Assembly (NCBI RefSeq): GCF_031455295.1
Contig: NZ_JAVDSL010000007.1
Location: 1 to 54,219 of the forward strand
Direction of reading: 5' to 3'
DNA length: 54,219 nt
From: Leifsonia sp. 1010
Lineage (GTDB): Bacteria; Actinomycetota; Actinomycetes; Actinomycetales; Microbacteriaceae
Under the pieces are notes generated by a model that did no database searches, was not told where the DNA came from, and saw only the letters and a program-made list of their open reading frames with translations. Each line of letters opens with the position of its first letter. Position 1 is the first letter of the stretch. A program made the position numbers and the translations under genes. Of this stretch, positions 46,314 to 54,219 are shown in pieces.

Positions 46314-46830
46314 AGGATCTCGTCCGACCCGTCGCCTCCCGCTGCGCCCGGGTCGGACGCGACCGGCGAGACGTCGCGGCACCACACCATCACCTGGCGC
46401 GTCGCCGTCGCGACGACGACCCCGTCCTGGTTGCGTCCGGTGTGCTCGAGCGTGACGATGCCCTGCCCCGGCCGGGAGGCGGAGAGCCGCTTCGCGAGCA
46501 CGACGGTCTCCGAGTAGAGCGTGTCGCCGTGGTGCAGCGGATGCGGGAAGGCGACCTCGCTGAACCCCAGGTTCGCGACGATCGTGCCCTGCGTCAGCTG
46601 GGTGACCGAGGCTCCGACGATCGTCGCCAGCGTGAACATGGAGTTCACCAGCCGCTCCCCGAAGGGCTGCCGGGCGGACCACGCGGCGTCCAGGTGCAGC
46701 GCCTGCGTGTTCATGGTCAGGGTCGTGAAGAGGACGTTGTCGGCCTCCGTCACCGTGCGCCCGGGTCGGTGCAGGTACCGCGTCTCCGGCTCGAACTCCT
46801 CGTAGTAGAGCCCGCGCTGCTCGATCTCCC

Positions 46831-46834
<4 letters not shown>
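46310..46834 (-). CDS. MaoC-family dehydratase
   Basis: Hot-dog-fold (R)-specific enoyl-CoA hydratase-like protein, 174 residues. The MaoC region includes [30 protein letters not shown] and [17 protein letters not shown]. Together with the CitE-like lyase it could hydrate 3-methylglutaconyl-CoA or a related enoyl-CoA (inference, by analogy with Rv2499c). ATG overlaps the scoB stop (ATGA). Confidence 0.87.
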
Positions 46835-47474
<640 letters not shown>

Positions 47475-47478
<4 letters not shown>

Positions 47479-48236
47479 CGTGCGCTCCCTTCGGCGACGG
47501 TGCGCCGTTCGATCCGCTTCTCCACGCCCGGCGCGTGCACGACCCGCTGCACGAAGATTCCGGGGCAGTGCACGGCGCCGGGATCGAGCTCGCCCGGTTC
47601 GACCAGCTCCTCCACCTCGGCGATGGTGACGCGGCCGGCCATCGCGGCCAGCGGGTTGAAGTTCATCGCGGCGGCATGGAAGACGAGGTTGCCGTGCCAG
47701 TCGCCCTTCGCGGCGTGGACGAGGGCGAAGTCGGGGCGGAGGGACCGCTCCAGCACGTACTCGGCGTCGTCGAAGGTCCGCACCTCCTTCGGCTCGCTCG
47801 CGACCGCGACGGAGCCGTCGGCGGCGTAGCGGCGCGGGAGTCCTCCCGTCGCGATCTGGGTGCCGACGCCTGCGGGCGTGAAGAACGCGGGGATGCCCGC
47901 GCCGCCGGCCCGCAGCTTCTCGGCAAGCGTTCCCTGCGGGGTGAGCTCGACCTCCAGCTCGCCGGAGAGGAATTGGCGTGCGAACTCCTTGTTCTCGCCG
48001 ACGTACGAGCTGATCATCTTGGCGATGCGGTGCTCGGCGAGCAGCAGCCCGAGGCCCCAGTCGTCGACGCCGCAGTTGTTGCTGACCACCTCGAGGTCGG
48101 TGGTCCCGGCCTCGAGCATCGCCTGGATCAAGGCGCTCGGGATGCCGCACAGGCCGAACCCGCCGACGGCGAGCGTGCTGCCGTCCGGGATGTCGGCGAC
48201 GGCCTCCGCGGCGCTTCCGACGGTCTTGTCGATCAT
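47475..48236 (-). CDS. scoA: 3-oxoacid CoA-transferase subunit A
   Basis: Alpha subunit of the acetoacetate-activating CoA-transferase, 253 residues. CoA-transferase family I motif [14 protein letters not shown] near residues 25-38, then [16 protein letters not shown] and [10 protein letters not shown]. Start at ATG 48236 ([13 protein letters not shown]), the family N-terminus; an in-frame start at 48266 lies inside a palindromic repeat and is less likely. Confidence 0.93.
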
Positions 48237-48266
48237 GCGTCCTCCCCTTCGAGGGTCTCTCGCCAT

Positions 48267-48324
48267 CAGCTCCTGAGTTTTTCCGGCGACACGCCGGGTG
48301 CTGCGCGGAAAAAGTCAGGAGCTG
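48267..48324. repeat. ACAGCTCCTGA palindromic element, copy 3
   Basis: 19-base arms (48267-48285 and 48306-48324) with one mismatch at the same position as copy 2. Lies 18 bases past the acyl-CoA dehydrogenase stop, inside an otherwise continuous operon, so it may attenuate transcription into scoA. Confidence 0.8.
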
Positions 48325-48341
48325 TCGGCTGCGGATTCAGG

Positions 48342-49577
48342 TTAGGCGGAGAAGCCCAGCGCGCGCGAGATCACCATCAACTGGACCTCGCTCGTGCCCT
48401 CGCCGATCTCCAGGATCTTCGAGTCACGGTAGTGGCGCGCGACCGGGTTCTCGTTGAGGAAGCCGTAGCCGCCGAAGATCTGCGTGGCGTCGCGGGCGTT
48501 GTCCATGGCGGCCTCGCTGGAGACCAGCTTGGCGACGGAGGCCTCCATCTTGAACGGCTTGCCGGCCATCAGCTTGAAGCAGGCGTCGTAGTAGGCGAGG
48601 CGGGCGGTGTGGACGCGGGCCTGCATCCGCGCGATCTTGAAGGCGATGTGCTGGTTGGAGCCGATCGGCCGGCCGAACACGTTCCGGCTCTTGGCGTAGC
48701 GGATGGCCTCCTCCAGACAGCCCTGCGCGGCGCCGGTGCACAGGGCGGCGAAGGCCACCCGGCCCTCGTCGAGCGTCGCGACGAAGTTCGCATAGCCGCG
48801 GCCGCGCTCGCCGAGCAGGTTCGCCTCCGGCACGTGCACGTCGGTGAGGGTCAGGGGATGCGTGTCCGAGGTGTGCCAGCCGACCTTGTCGTACACGGGC
48901 TCCGCGACGAAACCGGGGGTGCCGGTCGGGACGATGATCGCCGACAGCTCCTTCTTCATCGATCCGTCCGCGCGCCGCTCCTCGCCGGTGACGGCCGTGA
49001 TAGTGACCAGCCGCGTGATGTCCGATCCGGAGTTGGTGATGAACTGCTTGGTGCCGTTGATCACCCACTCGCCGTCGTGCAGCTCGGCCGTCGTCTTCGT
49101 GCCGGACGCGTCGGAGCCCGCCTCGGCCTCGGTGAGCCCGAACCCGGCGAGCGCCTCGCCGCGGGCGAGCATCGGCAGCCACTGCTGCTTCTGCTCCTCG
49201 GTTCCGCTGCGGTAGATCGGCATGGCGCCGAGCCCGACGCCGGCCTCCAGGGTGACGCCGATCGACTGGTCGACGCGTCCCAGCTGCTCCACAGCGAGGC
49301 AGAGCGACAGGTAGTCCTTGCCCTGGCCGCCGTATTCGACGGGGAACGGGAGGCCGAACAGGCCCATCCGGCCCATCTCGGCGATGATGTCGTACGGGAG
49401 GCTGCGCTTGGTGTCGTACTCGTAGGCGGCGGGCGCGACGACCGTGTCGGCGAAGTCGCGGACCTCGTCGCGAAGGCGGCGCTGCTCGTCGGTGAGCTGG
49501 AAGCCGGCGACGTCGGTGTCGTCGGCTCCGGCGGCTCCGGCCGCGGGGCCGGTGGGGCGGGTCATCTGCATGGTCAT
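48342..49577 (-). CDS. acyl-CoA dehydrogenase (FadE19/isovaleryl-CoA dehydrogenase-like)
   Basis: FAD-dependent dehydrogenase, 411 residues. AGFGLTEAEAGSDASGTKT binds FAD and substrate; the family end ARHYRDSKILEIGEGTSEVQ is present. The position equivalent to the MCAD catalytic Glu is Glu (EGTSE), whereas vertebrate isovaleryl-CoA dehydrogenase has a small residue there, so substrate preference may differ. Context with MCC-like carboxylase genes points to isovaleryl-CoA or another branched acyl-CoA. The start is set by the second Met pair MTMQMTRP. Confidence 0.9.
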   Translation of the reverse strand: MTMQMTRPTGPAAGAAGADDTDVAGFQLTDEQRRLRDEVRDFADTVVAPAAYEYDTKRSLPYDIIAEMGRMGLFGLPFPVEYGGQGKDYLSLCLAVEQLGRVDQSIGVTLEAGVGLGAMPIYRSGTEEQKQQWLPMLARGEALAGFGLTEAEAGSDASGTKTTAELHDGEWVINGTKQFITNSGSDITRLVTITAVTGEERRADGSMKKELSAIIVPTGTPGFVAEPVYDKVGWHTSDTHPLTLTDVHVPEANLLGERGRGYANFVATLDEGRVAFAALCTGAAQGCLEEAIRYAKSRNVFGRPIGSNQHIAFKIARMQARVHTARLAYYDACFKLMAGKPFKMEASVAKLVSSEAAMDNARDATQIFGGYGFLNENPVARHYRDSKILEIGEGTSEVQLMVISRALGFSA

Positions 49578-49600
49578 GCGGGTCCTGTCTCTTGTGGTGA

Positions 49601-51742
<2,142 letters not shown>

Positions 51743-51746
51743 GCGA

Positions 51747-53354
51747 TCACATCCGGAAGAGCCCGAAGGCGGTGTCGGGCAGCGGCGAGCGGGAGACGAC
51801 GTCGAGCGCCAGGCCCAGCACGGTGCGGGTCTCGGCGGGGTCGATCACCCCGTCGTCCCAGAGTCGGGCGGTCGAGTAGTACGGGTTGCCCTGCTCCTCG
51901 TACTGGGCGGCGATCGGGGCGCGGAACGCGGCCTCGTCGTCGGAGGACCACTCTTCGCCGCGTGCGTCCAGCTGGTCGCGCTTGACGGTGGCCAGCACGC
52001 TGGCCGCCTGCTGGCCGCCCATCACCGAGATGCGGGCGGCGGGCCACATCCAGAGGAAGCGCGGCGAGTAGGCCCGGCCGCACATGGAGTAGTTTCCGGC
52101 GCCGAAGGACCCGCCGATCACCACGGTGAGCTTCGGCACACGGGCCGTCGCGACGGCCGTGACCATCTTGGCGCCGTTCTTGGCGATGCCGCCCGCCTCG
52201 TAGTCGCGGCCGACCATGAAACCGGAGATGTTCTGCAGGAAGAGCAGCGGGATGCCGCGCTGGTCGCACAGCTCGATGAAGTGGGCACCCTTGAGGGCGG
52301 ACTCGCTGAACAGCACGCCGTTGTTCGCGACGATGCCGACGGGATGCCCGTGGATGTGCGCGAAGCCGGTCACGAGCGTCGTGCCGTACTCCGGCTTGAA
52401 CTCGTGGAAGCCGCTGCCGTCGACGATACGGGCGATCACCTCGTGGACGTCGTAGGGCGCCTGCACGTCGACCGGGACGACGCCGTACAGCTCGGCGGGG
52501 TCGGCCGCAGGCTCGACGGACTCCTCGACCGCCCAGGCCGGCGCCGCGGGCGGCGGGAGGGTCGCGACGATGTCGCGCACGATGGCGAGCGCATGCTCAT
52601 CGTCCTCCGCCAGGTGGTCGACGACTCCGGAGGTGCGGGCGTGCAGGTAGCCGCCGCCGAGCTCCTCCGCGCTGACGATCTCGCCGATCGCCGCCTTCAC
52701 GAGCGGAGGACCGCCGAGGAAGATGGTGCCCTGGTTGCGGACGATCACCGTCTCGTCGCTCATCGCGGGCACGTAGGCTCCGCCGGCGGTGCACGAGCCG
52801 AGCACGGCCGCGATCTGCGGGATCTTCGCCGCCGAGAGCCGCGCCTGGTTGTAGAAGATGCGGCCGAAGTGGTCGCGGTCCGGGAAGACCTCGTCCTGCA
52901 TGGGCAGGAACGCGCCTCCCGAGTCGACCAGGTAGATGCAGGGCAGCCGGTTCTCCAGCGCCACCTCCTGCGCCCGCAGGTGCTTCTTGACGGTCATCGG
53001 GTAGTACGTGCCGCCCTTGACCGTGGCGTCGTTGCACACGACCATGACGTGGCGGCCCGCGACCAGGCCGATCCCGGCGATGACGCCGGCCGCCGGGCTC
53101 TCGTCGCCGTACATCCCGGTAGCGGCGAGCGGCGCGATTTCGAGGAACGGGCTGCCCTCGTCGAGAAGCGCGTCGATGCGGTCGCGCGGCAGCAGCTTGC
53201 CGCGGGCGACGTGGCGCTCGCGGGCGCGCTCCGGGCCGCCGGCCGCTGCGACGGCCAGCCGCCGCCGCAGATCGGCGACGAGCTCGCGCTGGGCGGCGTC
53301 GTTCTGCTCGAACCGGGCGTCCGTCGCGGACGCCTCACTGGTCAGGGTCGGCAT
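51747..53354 (-). CDS. acyl-CoA carboxylase beta subunit (methylcrotonyl-CoA carboxylase-like, AccD1)
   Basis: Carboxyltransferase subunit, 535 residues, that moves CO2 from biotin to the acyl-CoA. Two crotonase-fold halves; [20 protein letters not shown] followed by [14 protein letters not shown] is the signature of methylcrotonyl-CoA carboxylase beta rather than propionyl-CoA carboxylase. First gene of the seven-gene operon; GGAG five bases before the ATG. Transcribed away from a TetR gene across two inverted repeats. Confidence 0.93.
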   Translation of the reverse strand: MPTLTSEASATDARFEQNDAAQRELVADLRRRLAVAAAGGPERARERHVARGKLLPRDRIDALLDEGSPFLEIAPLAATGMYGDESPAAGVIAGIGLVAGRHVMVVCNDATVKGGTYYPMTVKKHLRAQEVALENRLPCIYLVDSGGAFLPMQDEVFPDRDHFGRIFYNQARLSAAKIPQIAAVLGSCTAGGAYVPAMSDETVIVRNQGTIFLGGPPLVKAAIGEIVSAEELGGGYLHARTSGVVDHLAEDDEHALAIVRDIVATLPPPAAPAWAVEESVEPAADPAELYGVVPVDVQAPYDVHEVIARIVDGSGFHEFKPEYGTTLVTGFAHIHGHPVGIVANNGVLFSESALKGAHFIELCDQRGIPLLFLQNISGFMVGRDYEAGGIAKNGAKMVTAVATARVPKLTVVIGGSFGAGNYSMCGRAYSPRFLWMWPAARISVMGGQQAASVLATVKRDQLDARGEEWSSDDEAAFRAPIAAQYEEQGNPYYSTARLWDDGVIDPAETRTVLGLALDVVSRSPLPDTAFGLFRM

Positions 53355-53383
53355 GCTGCTCCATATGTCGTCGTCGACATCCG

Positions 53384-53399
53384 GTTAGTGGTCACTAAC
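53384..53399. promoter_or_regulatory. operator 1, catabolic operon/TetR intergenic region
   Basis: GTTAGTGGTCACTAAC: perfect seven-base arms around GT. Overlaps the putative -35 (TTAGTG, 53385-53390) of the TetR gene. Centre is 27 bp from operator 2. Confidence 0.7.
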
Positions 53400-53413
53400 T
53401 CGGTTTTTAGGTT
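53385..53413 (+). promoter_or_regulatory. putative tetR promoter
   Basis: TTAGTG (53385-53390), 17-base spacer, TAGGTT (53408-53413). Both hexamers lie inside the two operator sites, so repression of its own gene is expected. Confidence 0.45.
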
Positions 53414-53427
53414 AGTGTTCATTAACC
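53410..53427. promoter_or_regulatory. operator 2, catabolic operon/TetR intergenic region
   Basis: GGTTAGTGTTCATTAACC: eight-base arms with one mismatch, same half-site as operator 1. Confidence 0.65.
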
Positions 53428-53474
53428 GAAAAGTCCAGCGTCGCCGACTGAGCGGCCCGACCCCATCGAGGACG

Positions 53475-54098
53475 ATGACCCAGCCGAGTCCCGCCGCTCC
53501 CCTCGAGCGGCCGACACAGCGCAGCCAGGCCAAGGCCGACCGGCGAGCCGCGCTGCTCGAGGCCGCCGCCACGCTCTTCGCCGAGCGCGGCTTCAACGGC
53601 GTTTCGATCGAAGACCTCGGTGCAGCGGTCGGCGTGAGCGGGCCGGCGGTGTACCGCCACTTCTCCTCCAAGCAGGCCGTGCTGTCGGCTCTCCTGATCG
53701 GGGTCAGCGAGCGCCTGCTCGCCGGCGGTCAGGCGGTCGAGCAGGCCGCGGCGGATGCGGCGACGGCCCTGCGGTCGCTGATCGGCTTCCACATCGACTT
53801 CGCCCTCGGCGAGCCCGACACCATCCGGGTGCAGGACCGCGACCTCGACTCGCTCGACGATGCCGCCCGCCGTCAGGTCCGCCGGCTCCAGCGCCGTTAC
53901 GTGGAGGTGTGGATGGGCGTGCTCGGCACCCTGCACCCCGCCCTCGTGGACGACGAGCTGCGCGTGCGCGTGCAGGCCACGTTCGGCCTCCTGAACTCGA
54001 CCCCGCACACCGCGCGCGTCGGGGCGCTGCAGGTCGCGCCCGGGGTCGTGCGCCCCGTCCTGGAGCGCATGGCGTGGGCCGCCCTCACCTCCCCCTGA
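53475..54098 (+). CDS. TetR/AcrR-family regulator of the acyl-CoA catabolic operon
   Basis: A 207-residue regulator with an N-terminal helix-turn-helix (GVSIEDLGAAVGVSGPAVYRH, residues about 42-62) followed by FSSKQAVLSALL and a helical ligand-binding domain. Divergent from accD1, with two GTTAGTG operators between them; a likely repressor released by a pathway acyl-CoA (inference). ATG 53475 is the first start that keeps the usual about 30-residue lead to the HTH. Confidence 0.88.
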   Translation: MTQPSPAAPLERPTQRSQAKADRRAALLEAAATLFAERGFNGVSIEDLGAAVGVSGPAVYRHFSSKQAVLSALLIGVSERLLAGGQAVEQAAADAATALRSLIGFHIDFALGEPDTIRVQDRDLDSLDDAARRQVRRLQRRYVEVWMGVLGTLHPALVDDELRVRVQATFGLLNSTPHTARVGALQVAPGVVRPVLERMAWAALTSP

Positions 54099-54107
54099 CC
54101 GAGATTC

Positions 54108-54219
54108 GTGGGGGGGGGGGGGGGGGGGGGGGGGGGTTAGCACACCCGCGCCGCATATTGTGGGGGGGGGGTGGGGTGGCCGCGCGGGGGGGCGGGGCAG
54201 GGGGGGGGGGGCGGGCGAG
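54108..54219. other. low-complexity poly-G contig end
   Basis: After the TetR stop come long runs of G, broken by short stretches such as TTAGCACACC and CATATTG. No gene or motif is supported. Same nature as the left end. Confidence 0.75.

Overview
The window is about 54 kb of very GC-rich DNA from an actinobacterial chromosome. Gene content (ClgR-type regulator, DUF3046, SCO4848-family membrane protein, PriA-type HisA, RNase J, an FtsK-PgsA-CinA-ClgR-RecA-RecX-MiaB-MiaA-DapF block) and LexA boxes of the CGAAC-N4-GTTCG type point to Microbacteriaceae, Leifsonia-like; the genus is an inference. No rRNA, tRNA, transposon, prophage or CRISPR array was seen. Both ends (about 1-110 and 54108-54219) are G/C homopolymer sequence that looks like assembly or sequencing artefact.

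Layout: (a) 122-2767, methionine ABC transporter metQ-metN-metI, with a probable one-base undercount near the start of metQ. (b) 2969-5519, a translationally coupled three-gene unit: an 84-residue peptide of three 23-residue repeats, a JmjC/cupin-type Fe(II)/2-oxoglutarate oxygenase, and a sucrase/ferredoxin-like Fe-S protein. This is the best candidate for an undescribed system. It is followed by a 12-unit array of a 13-bp repeat. (c) 5724-11155, a VOC protein, an AraC-type regulator, a TM0106-type nuclease-helicase, an HhH-GPD repair protein and a small membrane protein. (d) 11201-15274, hisC-hisB-hisH-priA plus an SseB-like gene. (e) 15480-16788, a divergent SOS pair: LysM-domain membrane protein and lexA, each with a LexA box. 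(f) 16888-24068, a metallopeptidase, metE-metF, hflX, an RsmC-like methyltransferase and dapF. (g) 24079-36985, conserved housekeeping: miaA, miaB, recX, recA (with LexA box), DUF3046, clgR, cinA, pgsA, ftsK, a GNAT gene, rnj and dapA. (h) 37065-44120, thioredoxin-DUF4395-OsmC genes, an epimerase, dapB, GNAT, histidine phosphatase, M16 peptidase and a TetR regulator. (i) 44257-54098, an aldo/keto reductase and then a seven-gene acyl-CoA catabolic operon (acyl-CoA carboxylase beta and alpha, acyl-CoA dehydrogenase, scoA, scoB, maoC, citE-like) transcribed away from a divergent TetR regulator. Two inverted-repeat operators lie in the intergenic region. The gene set matches the leucine/itaconate catabolic locus of Mycobacterium tuberculosis (Rv2498c-Rv2504c).

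Two genome-scale signals stand out. Nine genes have a TANNNT hexamer exactly six bases upstream of the start codon, and two more have one at seven, which is the layout of leaderless mRNAs. In addition, long palindromes sit at gene 3' ends; three of them are copies of one family with ACAGCTCCTGA arms. No gene-free stretch exceeds 300 bases.
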